NCBI RefSeq assembly: GCF_001279775.1
Contig: NZ_LGDG01000074.1
Span: 1 to 64,000, forward strand
DNA length: 64,000 bases
Direction: 5' to 3'
Source of the DNA: Streptomyces sp. MMG1533
Lineage (GTDB): Bacteria; Actinomycetota; Actinomycetes; Streptomycetales; Streptomycetaceae
The notes under the pieces are model-generated. The model did no database searches. It was not told the DNA's origin and saw nothing but the letters and a program-made list of their open reading frames with translations. The translations under genes and the position numbers were made by a program. The stretch's first letter is position 1; the number at the start of each line of letters is the position of its first letter. Below, piece by piece: positions 1-9,709 of the stretch.

Positions 1-98
1 GCGTCCACCTCTCCGAGGAATTCCAGCTCCACCCCGAACAGTCCACCGACGCCATCGTCATCCACCACCCCGAAGCCAAATACTTCAACGCACGCTGA
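1..98 (+). CDS. 3' end of an unidentified protein
   Basis: An open frame enters from the left edge (first full codon at base 3) and stops with TGA at 96-98, giving the last 31 residues of a protein. The tail is hydrophilic and ends in a short charged stretch (HHPEAKYFNAR). Nothing in it is diagnostic. In related genomes I recall an APC-family permease upstream of paired trkA genes, so a transporter tail is possible, but this is inference from order and not from the residues. About 170 bases without a gene separate it from trkA. Confidence 0.45.
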   Translation, partial: VHLSEEFQLHPEQSTDAIVIHHPEAKYFNAR

Positions 99-271
99 GC
101 CAAGCCCTCGCCCGTACACGGATGAGGGCATGGACGGAGTTGCGGCATAAGCTCGTGTTCGGGCAACGCCGGATGCTGTTGCCCCTTGTGGCCCGGCAGA
201 CTGAGAGAGAAGAGTGATCAGGGTGTTTTCGCAGGTCATCGGGATGACCAGGACTGCGGGGTAGGGCTTAA

Positions 272-943
272 GTGCACATCGTCATCATGGGCTGCGGGCG
301 AGTGGGTTCGGCCCTCGCCCAGACCCTGGAGCAGCAGGGGCACACGGTCGCCGTGATCGACCAGGACCCCACCGCCTTCCGGCGACTGGGCTCCGGGTTC
401 GGCGGCCGTCGTGTCACCGGCGTCGGCTTCGACCAGGACACCCTGCGCGAGGCGGGCATCGAGGAGGCCGGCGCCTTCGCCGCGGTCTCGAGCGGGGACA
501 ACTCGAACATCATCGCCGCGCGCGTCGCCCGCGAGATGTTCGGCATCGAGAACGTCGCGGCCCGTATCTACGACCCGCGGCGTGCCGAGGTGTACCAGCG
601 CCTGGGCATCCCGACCGTGGCGACCGTCCGCTGGACGGCCGACCAGATGCTGCGCCGCCTGCTGCCCTCGGGTGCCGAGCCGCTGTGGCGCGACCCCACC
701 GGCGGCGTCCAGCTCGCCGAGGTGCACACCGCCACGTCCTGGGTGGGCCAGCGGATCAGCCGTCTCCAGGAGGAGACCGGCGTGCGCGTGGCGTTCCTGA
801 CCCGGCTCGGCGAGGCGATCCTGCCCACCTCGCAGACGGTGTTGCAGGAGGGCGACCTGGTGCACGTGATGATGCGCACCGACGAGGTCGACAAGGTCGA
901 GGCGGCGTTCGCCAAGGGTCCCGAAGAGGAGGGCGGTCACTGA
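272..943 (+). CDS. TrkA-family potassium uptake regulatory subunit (first of pair)
   Basis: 223-aa cytoplasmic regulator of a K+ channel or transporter. The N-terminal Rossmann fold opens with MHIVIMGCGRVGSALA (glycine-rich NAD(H)-binding GxGxxG) and an acidic residue ends strand 2 (VIDQD). Residues about 135-215 form the RCK_C/TrkA_C domain. The GTG start at 272 is used because the Rossmann strand begins right there. It is followed by a second TrkA gene with a TGATG overlap, so the two are translationally coupled. RCK proteins act as rings that gate a membrane partner with nucleotide or ions. No Trk/Ktr membrane subunit is visible in the window; it may lie just upstream. Confidence 0.9.
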   Translation: MHIVIMGCGRVGSALAQTLEQQGHTVAVIDQDPTAFRRLGSGFGGRRVTGVGFDQDTLREAGIEEAGAFAAVSSGDNSNIIAARVAREMFGIENVAARIYDPRRAEVYQRLGIPTVATVRWTADQMLRRLLPSGAEPLWRDPTGGVQLAEVHTATSWVGQRISRLQEETGVRVAFLTRLGEAILPTSQTVLQEGDLVHVMMRTDEVDKVEAAFAKGPEEEGGH

Positions 944-1620
944 TGAGGGTCGCCATTGCCGGTGCCGGCGCGGTCGGCCGCTCGATCGCGGGCGAGCTGC
1001 TGGAGAACGGTCACGAGGTCCTTCTCGTCGACAAGGCGCCGACCGCCATCTCGGTCGAGCGTGTCCCCCAGGCGGAGTGGCTGCTGGCCGACGCCTGCGA
1101 GATCACGTCCCTGGACGAGGCGGCGCTCCAGCGCTGCAACGTCGTGATCGCCGCGACCGGCGACGACAAGGTCAACCTGGTCGTCTCCCTGCTGGCGAAG
1201 ACGGAGTACGGCGTTCCGCGCGTCGTCGCCCGGGTGAACAACCCGAAGAACGAGTGGCTGTTCAACGAGTCCTGGGGCGTGGACGTCGCCGTCTCCACCC
1301 CGCGCCTGATGTCGGCGCTGGTCGAGGAGGCGGTGAGCGTAGGTGACCTGGTCCGGCTGCTCCGCTTCAGCCACGGCGACGCCAACCTGGTCGAGTTGAC
1401 CCTGCCGGAGGAGTCGGCCCTGGCCGGCACCCAGGTCGGCGACGTCGAGTGGCCGCAGGACACGTCCCTGGTGACGATCATCCGCGGCACCCGTGTGCTC
1501 ACCCCGTCCCAGGAGGACTCCCTGGAGGCGGGCGACGAGCTCCTCTTCGTGGCCGCCCCGGCCCGCGAGGAACAGCTGGAGGACCTGCTGTCGGTGCGCC
1601 GGGACGACACGGTGAGCTGA
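943..1620 (+). CDS. TrkA-family potassium uptake regulatory subunit (second of pair)
   Basis: 225-aa paralogue of the preceding gene. ATG at 943 shares one base with the upstream TGA. It begins MRVAIAGAGAVGRSIA (GxGxxG nucleotide-binding loop), with VDKAP after strand 2. The C-terminal RCK_C domain covers residues about 140-220. Tandem trkA genes probably encode a heteromeric or duplicated RCK gating ring. In some bacteria RCK_C domains bind c-di-AMP, which may matter because a c-di-AMP riboswitch is present elsewhere in this window; binding here is inference only. A strong hairpin follows the stop. Confidence 0.9.
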   Translation: MRVAIAGAGAVGRSIAGELLENGHEVLLVDKAPTAISVERVPQAEWLLADACEITSLDEAALQRCNVVIAATGDDKVNLVVSLLAKTEYGVPRVVARVNNPKNEWLFNESWGVDVAVSTPRLMSALVEEAVSVGDLVRLLRFSHGDANLVELTLPEESALAGTQVGDVEWPQDTSLVTIIRGTRVLTPSQEDSLEAGDELLFVAAPAREEQLEDLLSVRRDDTVS

Positions 1621-1634
1621 TCCCTCCGGGGGTA

Positions 1635-1682
1635 ACGACGAGGAAGGGCGCCCCGAACACTCGGGGCGCCCTTCCTCGTCGT
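1635..1682. terminator. Bidirectional hairpin terminator between trkA pair and DUF3159 gene
   Basis: A perfect GC-rich inverted repeat of more than 20 bp (left arm ending GGGCGCCCCGA, right arm starting TCGGGGCGCCC) with a 4-base loop. It sits between convergent genes, so it can end transcripts from both sides. No U-tract, as usual in Streptomyces. Confidence 0.85.
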
Positions 1683-1693
1683 ACGGGCTACGC

Positions 1694-2455
1694 CTACCGG
1701 CGGTGCCGGCCCGCTGTCGACTCGTCGTGGTCCTGCGCGGAGGCCGCCGTGCGTTCCTGCTCCGCGCGCTCCTGCGCCTCCATCTCGGCGAAGACGTCGA
1801 TGGGAGCCGGTGCCTTCGCCAGGAACACCCACGTCAGGTAGACGGCCAGCAGGAACGGCGGGATCTTGAGGGCGATCAGGACCCAGCCCAGCTGGGTCGT
1901 GTCGGCCCACCAGTACAGCGGGAACAGGATCGCGCACTTGGCGAGCAGGATCAGGCCCCAGGCCCAGCTGGCCTTGGCGTACGCCTTCTTGCGGCCCGGG
2001 TTGCGGGTGCGCCAGGAGAGGTTCTCCTTGAAGACCGGGCCGAGGATCAGGCCGATCAGCGGGACGCCGCAGAGGGTCGTGATGATGTAGGCGAACCCCA
2101 GGCCCAGCGTGTAGAGCATGCCGGGGAGATAGAAGTCCTTGGCGTTGCCGGTCATCATCGCGAAGACGACACCGAAGGCCACGCCGAAGACACCGCTGAA
2201 GGCGTGCTTGACGGTGTCCCGCATCGCCAGCCGGACCACGACCAGCAGCAGGGACACACCGAGGGCGGCGATCGCCGACAGGTGCAGGTCCTTGTTGATC
2301 GTGTAGATCGTGACGAACAGGAGGCCGGGCACGACGGTCTCGACCATGCCCCGCACGCCGCCGAAAGCTTCGAAGAGCGCGGCCTCGGTCACCGCCCGGG
2401 CGTCCGGCTGCTCAGTGACTTCGGTGTCTTGTGTCGGCTTGTCGAGCGACGTCAC
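1694..2455 (-). CDS. DUF3159 family integral membrane protein
   Basis: 253-aa actinobacterial membrane protein. A hydrophilic N-terminus of about 30 residues is followed by a conserved FGGVRGMVETVVPGLLF segment and about six hydrophobic helices between residues 40 and 215, then a charged tail (MEAQERAEQERTAAS). The family function is unknown. It is the last gene of a leftward run kdpD-kdpE-OB-fold-DUF3159, and its ATG lies 3 bases past the stop of the OB-fold gene, so co-transcription and coupled translation are likely. Confidence 0.85.
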   Translation of the reverse strand: MTSLDKPTQDTEVTEQPDARAVTEAALFEAFGGVRGMVETVVPGLLFVTIYTINKDLHLSAIAALGVSLLLVVVRLAMRDTVKHAFSGVFGVAFGVVFAMMTGNAKDFYLPGMLYTLGLGFAYIITTLCGVPLIGLILGPVFKENLSWRTRNPGRKKAYAKASWAWGLILLAKCAILFPLYWWADTTQLGWVLIALKIPPFLLAVYLTWVFLAKAPAPIDVFAEMEAQERAEQERTAASAQDHDESTAGRHRR

Positions 2456-2458
2456 CGG

Positions 2459-2857
2459 CTACTCCCGTCCGAGGGGTCTGAGTTCGTATTTCGGGTTGAA
2501 CAGCACCCGGCGGCCCCGGCTCATCGAGACCCGGCCCGATGCGATCAGCTTGCGGCCCGGTTCTATCCCCACGATGGAGCGCCTGCCGAGCCACACCACG
2601 TCCAGCGCGGCGGAGCCGTCGAACAGCTCGGCCTCCAGGGCCGGGACTCCCGCGCGCGGGCGCAGGGTGACCGTGCGCAAGGTACCAGTAACGGTGACGA
2701 CCTGGCGGTCGTGGCAGTCACCGATGCGCGTGCAGCCGGCGGTCGCGGTGTCCTCCCGCAGCTCCTCGGACTCCAGGTCCTCCTGCGACGAGGAGAGCCG
2801 GTCGAGCATGCGCCGGAACCGGCCCACCGGCTTCTCGGAACGAGGAACAGCACTCAT
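2459..2857 (-). CDS. OB-fold nucleic-acid-binding domain protein
   Basis: 132-aa small protein. After a charged helix (RFRRMLDRLSSSQEDLESEELRE, two short stretches) comes an OB-fold-like beta-rich part (GDCHDRQVVTVTGTLRTVTL ... ELFDGSAALDVVWLGRR ... GRKLIASGRVS) similar to the RecG-wedge type found in actinobacterial proteins. It ends with MSRGRRVLFNPKYELRPL. Function is not established; a role as an accessory to the DUF3159 membrane partner is inferred from the 3-base spacing. Confidence 0.8.
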   Translation of the reverse strand: MSAVPRSEKPVGRFRRMLDRLSSSQEDLESEELREDTATAGCTRIGDCHDRQVVTVTGTLRTVTLRPRAGVPALEAELFDGSAALDVVWLGRRSIVGIEPGRKLIASGRVSMSRGRRVLFNPKYELRPLGRE

Positions 2858-2902
2858 ATCTGAAGCGTACCGGGGCCCACCGACAGCTACGTACCCCCGG
2901 TG

Positions 2903-3582
<680 letters not shown>

Positions 3583-3586
<4 letters not shown>

Positions 3587-6147
3587 GTGACCTGCCTCTC
3601 GGGTCGTAAGGGGTGAAGAAGCTCCTCGGGGTGAAGCAGCCGCTCGGGGCTCGATCCTGCCGCCCGGAGCGTGAGGACCATGGTGAGGCCGCCCCCGGGC
3701 GTGTCCTCGGCGTTGAGGGTGCCGCCCATCGTCTCGGCGAAGCCGCGCGCGACCGCCAGGCCGAGTCCCACCCCGGCCCCGCGCGGGGCATCGCCGTAGC
3801 GCTGGAAGGGCTCGAAAATGCGCTCCTTGGCCTCGTCGGGGACGCCAGGACCCCGGTCGACCACCCGCACCTCCACCCGGTCCGCGATCGCGCTGGCGGA
3901 CACCAGGACGGCCTTGCCCGCCGGGCTGTACTTCACGGCGTTCTCCACCAGGTTGGCCACCGACCGCTCCAGCAGCCCGGGGTCCACGGCGACCATGGGC
4001 AGCGTCTCCGGAATGTCCAGGTCGGCGGTGCCTTCGGGCACTCCGCCGAGCGCCATCGGCACCACCTCGTCGAGGTCGATCTCCCGGATCAACGGGGTGA
4101 CCGTGCCGGTCTGCAGCCGTGACATGTCGAGCAGATTGCCCACCAGGTGGTCGAGCCGGTCGGCGCCGTCCTCGATGCCTTCCAACAGCTCAGCCTGGTC
4201 CTCCTCGGACCACGCCACGTCGTCGGACCGCAGCGACGAGACGGCCGCCTTGATCCCGGCCAGTGGCGTACGGAGGTCATGACTCACGGCGGCCAGCAGC
4301 GCGGTGCGGATCCGGTTTCCCTCGGCCAGCGCGCGGGCCTGGTCGGCCTCCTCCTGGAGGCGCCGCCGGTCCAGCACCACCGCGGCCTGGGCGGCGAAGG
4401 CGGCCAGCACCCGCTGGTCCTCGGCGGGCAGGACGCGGCCGGTCAGCGCGAGCGCCATGTGGTCCCCCACCGGCATGTCGACATCGGCGTCCTCCGGCCG
4501 CTCCACGGGCCGCCCGAGGCCGACCCGGCCCGCGCAGGTCCACGGGTCGACGTCGCTCTCCCGCTCCAGCAGGGCCGCCGACTCCATGCCGAAGGTCTCG
4601 CGGACCCGCTCCAGGAGCTCCTCCAGACCGGTCTCGCCGCGCAGTACGTTGCCCGCGAGGAAGGACAGGATCTCCGACTCGGCGCGCAGCCGGGCCGCCT
4701 GATGGGTGCGGCGGGCGGCGAGGTCGACCACGGAGGCCACCGACACTCCGACGCCCACGAAGATCGTGATGGCGACGATGTTCTTGGGGTCGGCGATGGT
4801 CCAGTGGTGCACGGGCGGTGTGTAGAAGTAGTTCAGCAGCAGGGAGCCCACCGCAGCCGAGGCCAGCGCGGGCAGCAGCCCGCCGAGCAGGGCCGCCGCC
4901 ACCACGACCGTCAGGAACAGCAGCATGTCGTTGGCGAGGCCGAGGTGGACGGTGTTGAGCAGGACGGCCATGATCACCGGGCCGGCCACGCCGACCAGCC
5001 AGCCCCAGATGATCCGGGCCCGGCCGAGCCGTGCGCCCCGGGCGACCGGCAGGCCGCGCCCCTTGGCGACCTCCTCGTGGGTGACGATGTGCACGTCGAG
5101 GTCGGGCCCCGACTCCCGGGCCACGGTCGTACCGACGCCGGGTCCGAAGACGTACTGCCAGGTCTTGCGGCGCGAGGAGCCGAGGACGATCTGGGTGGCG
5201 TTCACCCCGCGCGCGAAGTCCAGCAACGCGACCGGTATGTCGTCGCCGACCACGTGGTGGAAAGTGCCGCCCAAGTCCTCGACCAGGGTCCGCTGGACGG
5301 CCAGTTCCTTCGGGGAGGCCGAGGTCAGCCCGTCACTGCGGGCTATGTAGACCGCCAGCACCTCGCCCCCGGCGCCCTTCTCCGCCAGCCGTGCCGCACG
5401 GCGGATCAGCGTCCGCCCCTCCGGGCCACCCGTCAGCCCGACCACGATCCGCTCCCGCGACCCCCAGATCTTCGACACCCGGTGATCGCTGCGGTACTGC
5501 TTCAGATGCGCGTCGACCTGGTCCGCCACCCACAGCAGCGCCAGTTCCCGCAGCGCGGTCAGGTTGCCGGGCCGGAAGTAGTTCGAGAGCGCCGCGTCCA
5601 CCTTGTCGGGCTGGTAGATGTTGCCGTGCGCCATCCGGCGGCGCAGTGCCTGTGGCGACATGTCGACCAGCTCGATCTGGTCGGCCCGCCGCACCACCTC
5701 GTCCGGCACCGTCTCCCGCTGCCGCACCCCCGTGATCGACTCGACCACGTCCCCCAGCGACTCCAGATGCTGGATGTTGACCGTCGAGACCACGTCGATC
5801 CCGGCCGCCAGGAGTTCCTCCACGTCCTGCCACCGCTTGGCGTTGCGCGAGCCGGGGATGTTGGAGTGGGCGAGTTCGTCCACCAGAGCGACGGCGGGGG
5901 CCCGCCGGAGCACGGCATCGACGTCCATTTCGGTGAAGACCCCGCCTCGGTACTCCAGCTCCCGGCGCGGGATCTGCTCCAGGCCGTGCAGCATCACCTC
6001 GGTGCGCGGCCGCCCGTGACACTCCACGAAGGCCACCACGCAGTCGGTGCCGCGCTCGACCCGCCGGTGCGCCTCGGACAGCATCGCGTACGTCTTGCCG
6101 ACGCCCGGTGCCGCACCGAGGTGGATCCGAAGCTTGCCGCGTCCCAT
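3583..6147 (-). CDS. kdpD: KdpD-like osmosensitive K+ channel histidine kinase
   Basis: 854-aa membrane sensor kinase with all expected parts. The N-terminal KdpD domain has the Walker-type loop GAAPGVGKT (residues 11-19). A USP-like domain follows (about 230-360), then a four-helix DUF4118 membrane block (about 380-490), a GAF-like region, HisKA with phospho-acceptor His622 in AVSHDLRTPL, and the ATPase domain (NLVENAVKYSP, DRGPGVP, GVGLGLAV). Full length for the family. The SxS...FTAxY signature reported for c-di-AMP binding in S. aureus KdpD is not present in the USP region. The first gene of a leftward run with kdpE. Confidence 0.93.
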
Positions 6148-6255
6148 GGCCTCATTGTCTTCCGGTCACTGCTGCCTACGCAGCGTCGACCTTACGGCCA
6201 ATAATCGCGACAAAAGGGGTCGGCTGCCGTCCGCGGACCGTCTTTGACGCAACCC

Positions 6256-6273
6256 TGACGCCCGGAGGCGTCA
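6256..6273 (-). terminator. Short hairpin at the end of the lone ABC ATPase gene
   Basis: A 7-bp stem (TGACGCC / GGCGTCA) with a CGGA tetraloop that overlaps the ABC-gene stop codon. Weak on its own; it lies just before the kdpD promoter region (6148-6255, nothing else seen there). Confidence 0.4.
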
Positions 6274-6963
6274 CCTCTCGACGATCTCCCCGTCGCTCAG
6301 CTCCAGAACCCGGTCGGCCAGGTCCAGCAGGTTCGCGTCGTGCGTGGCGACGAGCGCGGTGACCTGCTCACTGCGTACGACGGCACGCAGCAGCTCCATC
6401 ACGGCGTGACCGGTCTCCGCGTCCAGCTGGCCGGTCGGCTCGTCGGCGACGAGGAGCGAGGGGCTGTTGGCAAGGGCGCGGGCGATGGCGACCCGCTGCT
6501 GCTGGCCGCCGGACAGCTCGCCGGGCCGCTGCTGCGCGTGGTCGGCGAGTCCGACCAGGGACAGCAGCAGCTCGACACGCTCCTCCCGCTCGCGCGGGTC
6601 CGCCCGGCGCAACCGCATCGGCACACCGACGTTCTCCGCGGCCGTGAGGATCGGGATGAGCCCGAAGGACTGGAAGACGAACCCGATACGGTCCCGGCGC
6701 AGCGCGAGCAGCCCGTCCTCGCCCAGCTCCGCGAGGTCGAGCCCGTCGACCGTGACCTGTCCCTCGTCGGGTACGTCGAGCCCGCCGACGATGTTGAGGA
6801 GCGTGGTCTTCCCGGACCCCGAACGCCCCTTGAGGGCGACGAGTTCGCCGCGCGGCACCTCGAAGGAGACCCCGCGCAGGGCGTGGACTGCGGCGGCCGA
6901 GTCGCCGTACGACTTACGGACGTTCTCGACGCGCACCATGGTCTCGGTGACCACCTGAGTCAT
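6271..6963 (-). CDS. ABC transporter ATP-binding protein (LolD/MacB-type)
   Basis: 230-aa nucleotide-binding subunit. Walker [10 protein letters not shown] is at about residues 45-53, Q-loop VFQSFGL, signature LSGGQQQR, Walker B LLVADEP with catalytic Glu, and switch His in VATHD. The size and sequence type match LolD/MacB/FtsE-like ATPases that partner with FtsX-like permeases. No permease gene is next to it: kdpD lies downstream, and a gene-free stretch of about 210 bases then DUF3710 lie upstream. It must therefore work with a partner encoded elsewhere or be an orphan. An in-frame ATG 8 codons later is an alternative start. Confidence 0.9.
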   Translation of the reverse strand: MTQVVTETMVRVENVRKSYGDSAAAVHALRGVSFEVPRGELVALKGRSGSGKTTLLNIVGGLDVPDEGQVTVDGLDLAELGEDGLLALRRDRIGFVFQSFGLIPILTAAENVGVPMRLRRADPREREERVELLLSLVGLADHAQQRPGELSGGQQQRVAIARALANSPSLLVADEPTGQLDAETGHAVMELLRAVVRSEQVTALVATHDANLLDLADRVLELSDGEIVER

Positions 6964-7122
6964 GCATCCTCCCCCGTGGACCGGGCGCCAGTATCACCAA
7001 CCGGCGCCCGGCAGTTCAACGGTTCAGCTCGGACTGTCCCCGTGGGTGAGCGTTTCCCGGGCCACGAAGAGGCTGTTGCCGCCGGCCGGGCGGTCGAGCG
7101 ACATCCCTGTGCGGTCCGCGTA

Positions 7123-7164
7123 CGACAAGGGCCGCACCCCCTGGGCGGGGTGCGGCCCTTGTCG
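7123..7164 (-). terminator. Strong hairpin terminator downstream of DUF3710 gene
   Basis: An 18-bp perfect stem (CGACAAGGGCCGCACCCC and its complement) with a 6-base loop, 8 bases beyond the DUF3710 stop. It closes the leftward operon of thioesterase, dut and DUF3710. Confidence 0.9.
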
Positions 7165-7171
7165 CGTCTGT

Positions 7172-7945
7172 CTAGCGGACCTCGGTGATCTCCGGTCCGC
7201 GCTGCAACTGGCCCATGCCGCCGGAGAAGCGCGAGGTGCCGTCGTCCTGCTGGACGTTCTCGGGCACCATCTGCGCGTCGTTCGGCAGCTTCAGGACGAT
7301 CGGGTCGCGAGGCGCCATCGGGCCCTCACCGCGGACCACGACCGTGTCCCGGAAGATCTGCTCCAGCAGGCCCGCGGCCTGCGGCTGTACCGCGCCCTGG
7401 CCCGAGATGACACCGCGCAGGAACCAGCGCGGGCCGTCCACACCCACGAACCGCACCACCTGGAAGCCGCCCGTGCCGTCCGGCAGCTGCACCGGCACCT
7501 GTGCACGCAGCTCCCAGCCCAGCGGACCCTCGACCTCGTCGACGATGCCGCCCTGCTGGGTGATGCCCGACCCGATCTCCTCGCGCACCTCGCCCCAGAT
7601 GCCCTCGCGCTTGGGAGCGGCGAAGGCCTGCAACTGGATGGCGCTGTCCCGCAGGACGACGGTCGCCGCGACGATCGCGTCGCCCGCGACCTCGACCCGC
7701 AGCTCCATGCCGTCGACGCCGGGCACGAACAGACCGCCCAGGTCCACGCGGCCCTCGGCCGGGTCACGCACCTCGGAGTCGTCCCAGGGCCCGTCGGGCC
7801 GCGGCTCCGGCTCCAGCCTCACGCGGGGGCGCCCGCCCTCGTCCTCGACCTTGTCGTCCGCCTCAGTGTCGACACCGTCGACGACCTGCTCGGGCTCGCC
7901 GGCCGCGTCCTCGGCGGCACCCTTCTTCTTGCGACGTCCGAACAC
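7172..7945 (-). CDS. DUF3710 family protein
   Basis: 257-aa actinobacterial protein of unknown function. It opens with a basic stretch (FGRRKKKG), then an acidic low-complexity segment to residue about 55, then the conserved DUF3710 core (about 70-245: WDDSEV, VDLGGLFVPG, GMELRVEV, REGIWGEVREEI, PRWFLRGVI). No membrane segment is seen. The GTG at 7945 is chosen because a GGAAGG ribosome site lies about 8 bases upstream. Its start lies 1 base beyond the dut stop, so it is almost certainly co-translated with dut. Confidence 0.88.
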   Translation of the reverse strand: MFGRRKKKGAAEDAAGEPEQVVDGVDTEADDKVEDEGGRPRVRLEPEPRPDGPWDDSEVRDPAEGRVDLGGLFVPGVDGMELRVEVAGDAIVAATVVLRDSAIQLQAFAAPKREGIWGEVREEIGSGITQQGGIVDEVEGPLGWELRAQVPVQLPDGTGGFQVVRFVGVDGPRWFLRGVISGQGAVQPQAAGLLEQIFRDTVVVRGEGPMAPRDPIVLKLPNDAQMVPENVQQDDGTSRFSGGMGQLQRGPEITEVR

Positions 7946-7946
7946 G

Positions 7947-8507
7947 TCACTGTCCTTCCCGGTCGGATACGACCGAAGCGTATCGATTCCCACCCGTAGC
8001 GCCGCCGTCGGCGGCCTGACCGCTTGTGCTGTTTGTGCTGCTCGAGCCACCCACAGCCGCATGGCCGCCGGTGGACCCGAAGCCCCCCTCGGCCCTAGCC
8101 GAGTCGGGAAGTTCCGCGACCTCCTGGAAGCGGACCCTCTCGACCTGCTGGACGACCAGTTGGGCAATCCGGTCGAAGCGCTCGAACCGCACGGACTCGC
8201 GCGGGTCGAGATTCACCACGATCACCTTGATCTCCCCACGGTACCCGGCATCAACCGTCCCCGGGGCATTCACGAGAGCGACACCGCAGCGGGCGGCGAG
8301 GCCGGATCGGGGGTGCACGAAGGCCGCGTACCCCTCCGGGAGCGCCACAGACACCCCCGTGGGCAGCACGGCCCGTTCTCCCGGCTTCAGTTCGCGGCTC
8401 TCGGTGGTGCGCAGATCGGCTCCCGCGTCACCGGCATGTGCGTACGCCGGAAGCGGCACGTCGGGGTCGACGCGGCGGATCAGCACGTTCACGGGGTCAC
8501 GGCTCAC
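7947..8507 (-). CDS. dut: Deoxyuridine 5'-triphosphate nucleotidohydrolase (dUTPase)
   Basis: 186-aa enzyme that hydrolyses dUTP to dUMP and PPi, keeping uracil out of DNA and supplying dTMP synthesis. The five trimeric dUTPase motifs are visible: AGDAGADL (1), PRSGLA (2), GTVDAGYRGEI (3), RFDRIAQLV (4), and GFGSTGG (5) near residue 145. A C-terminal extension of about 30 residues rich in Ser, Gly and Thr is longer than in minimal dUTPases. The GTG start overlaps the stop of the upstream thioesterase gene (GTGA). Confidence 0.95.
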   Translation of the reverse strand: MSRDPVNVLIRRVDPDVPLPAYAHAGDAGADLRTTESRELKPGERAVLPTGVSVALPEGYAAFVHPRSGLAARCGVALVNAPGTVDAGYRGEIKVIVVNLDPRESVRFERFDRIAQLVVQQVERVRFQEVAELPDSARAEGGFGSTGGHAAVGGSSSTNSTSGQAADGGATGGNRYASVVSDREGQ

Positions 8508-9088
8508 GGGTTCACCTCGAAGGCACGGGCACGCCGGACCTGGTCCGGGTCGTTCATGGCGGCCTGGATCTCCTCCTGGCGGCCGTTCTCGACGAAGTGG
8601 TCGACCTTCACCTCGATGAAGAGGGCGTCGGCGCGGACGGCGACCGGCCCGTCGGGGCCGCCGATGCGTCCGGTGGCGGTCGAGTAGATCTTCCGCCCCG
8701 CCACCGCAGTCACCTCGGCCGCCAGGTGCAGTGTCGTACCGACGGGCACGGGCCGTACGAAGTCCGTCTCCAGCCGCCCGGTCACCGCGATCGTCCGCAG
8801 CAGCCAGTTCAGCGAGCCGAGGGTCTCGTCGAGGGCGGAGGCGAGCACGCCACCGTGCGCGAGGCCCGGAGCGCCCTGATGGGCGGACTGCACGGTGAAC
8901 TCGGCCGAGATGGTGACACCCTCGCCGGCCCGCGCCTGGAGGTGCAGCCCGTGCGGCTGCTCGTCGCCACAGCCGAAGCACTGTTCGTAGTGCGCCCCGA
9001 GGAGCTCACCGGGCGCGGGAGCGTCCGGGTGCCGCACGGGTTTCACCGCGTCGGCGGGAGGCTTAAGAGCTGCGGAAGTACCACTCAC
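8504..9088 (-). CDS. PaaI-type hotdog-fold thioesterase
   Basis: 194-aa protein. A proline-rich N-terminus precedes the hotdog domain (residues about 40-170), with a Cys motif (EQCFGCGDEQPHGLHL), the helix segment GAPGLAHGGVLASALDETLG (HGG plus catalytic-region Asp/Glu) and the strand GRLETDFVRPVPVGT. Such enzymes hydrolyse acyl-CoA or similar thioesters; the substrate is not predictable. The GTG at 9088 is preferred because longer versions would run into the divergent gene at 9147. First gene of the thioesterase-dut-DUF3710 operon. Confidence 0.85.
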   Translation of the reverse strand: MSGTSAALKPPADAVKPVRHPDAPAPGELLGAHYEQCFGCGDEQPHGLHLQARAGEGVTISAEFTVQSAHQGAPGLAHGGVLASALDETLGSLNWLLRTIAVTGRLETDFVRPVPVGTTLHLAAEVTAVAGRKIYSTATGRIGGPDGPVAVRADALFIEVKVDHFVENGRQEEIQAAMNDPDQVRRARAFEVNP

Positions 9089-9146
9089 AGCCGCAGACCT
9101 TACCCGCGCGTCGGCCGGTTCCCGACACCGTGCCAAGCTTGGCCTC

Positions 9147-9608
9147 ATGCAGCTCTCCGCCACCCCGTACGAAGAACGCCTCACCGCACCCCGCTCCTGG
9201 TGGCTGATCTCCTTCCTGGTCGGGGTCTCGATGGCGTTGATCCTGCTGCCCTTCGGCACGCTGCCGCTGCTCGGCGGCCTGGTCGGCGGGACGGCCGTGG
9301 CGGCGGTCGTGGCCAGCTCGTACGGCTCGCCGCGAATCCGCGTCGTGGGCGGCTTCCTGATCGCGGGCGAGGCGAAGATCCCGGTGACGGCCCTGGGCGA
9401 GGCGGAGGTCCTGGACCCGGAGGAGGCGCGCGCCTGGCGCACGTACAAGGCCGACACCCGCGCGTTCCTGCTGCTGCGCGCCTACATCCCCACCGCGCTG
9501 CGTGTGGACGTCACGGACCCGGCCGACCCGACGCCGTACCTGTACCTGTCGACGCGTGAGCCCGAGCGGCTGGCGGAGGCACTGAAGTCGGCGCGCGCGG
9601 CGGCCTAG
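9147..9608 (+). CDS. DUF3093 family membrane protein
   Basis: 153-aa actinobacterial protein. It starts MQLSATPYEERLTAPRSWW and has two hydrophobic helices at about residues 18-55. A beta-rich soluble domain follows, with the family motifs GEAKIPV, ALGEAEVLD and YLYLSTREPE. Function unknown. It is divergent from the thioesterase gene and stands alone. Confidence 0.88.
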   Translation: MQLSATPYEERLTAPRSWWLISFLVGVSMALILLPFGTLPLLGGLVGGTAVAAVVASSYGSPRIRVVGGFLIAGEAKIPVTALGEAEVLDPEEARAWRTYKADTRAFLLLRAYIPTALRVDVTDPADPTPYLYLSTREPERLAEALKSARAAA

Positions 9609-9640
9609 AGGCCGGCGTAGAACACCCGGGCGGGGCTTCA

Positions 9641-9670
9641 CTCGGAGTCCCGTGGCGGGGCTTCTCCGAG
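9641..9670. terminator. Possible terminator hairpin between convergent genes
   Basis: Arms CTCGGAG and CTCCGAG enclose a partly paired inner segment (TCCCG/CGGGG). It is the only hairpin in the 101 bases separating the two convergent stop codons. Confidence 0.4.
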
Positions 9671-9709
9671 GCGGGCCAAAATCTTTTTCACCGCCGCGCA
9701 AAAATTTCG

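Noticed and set aside
4147..6204. 685-codon open frame antisense to kdpD
   Set aside because: Shadow of kdpD; His/Arg-rich composition from reversed codons.
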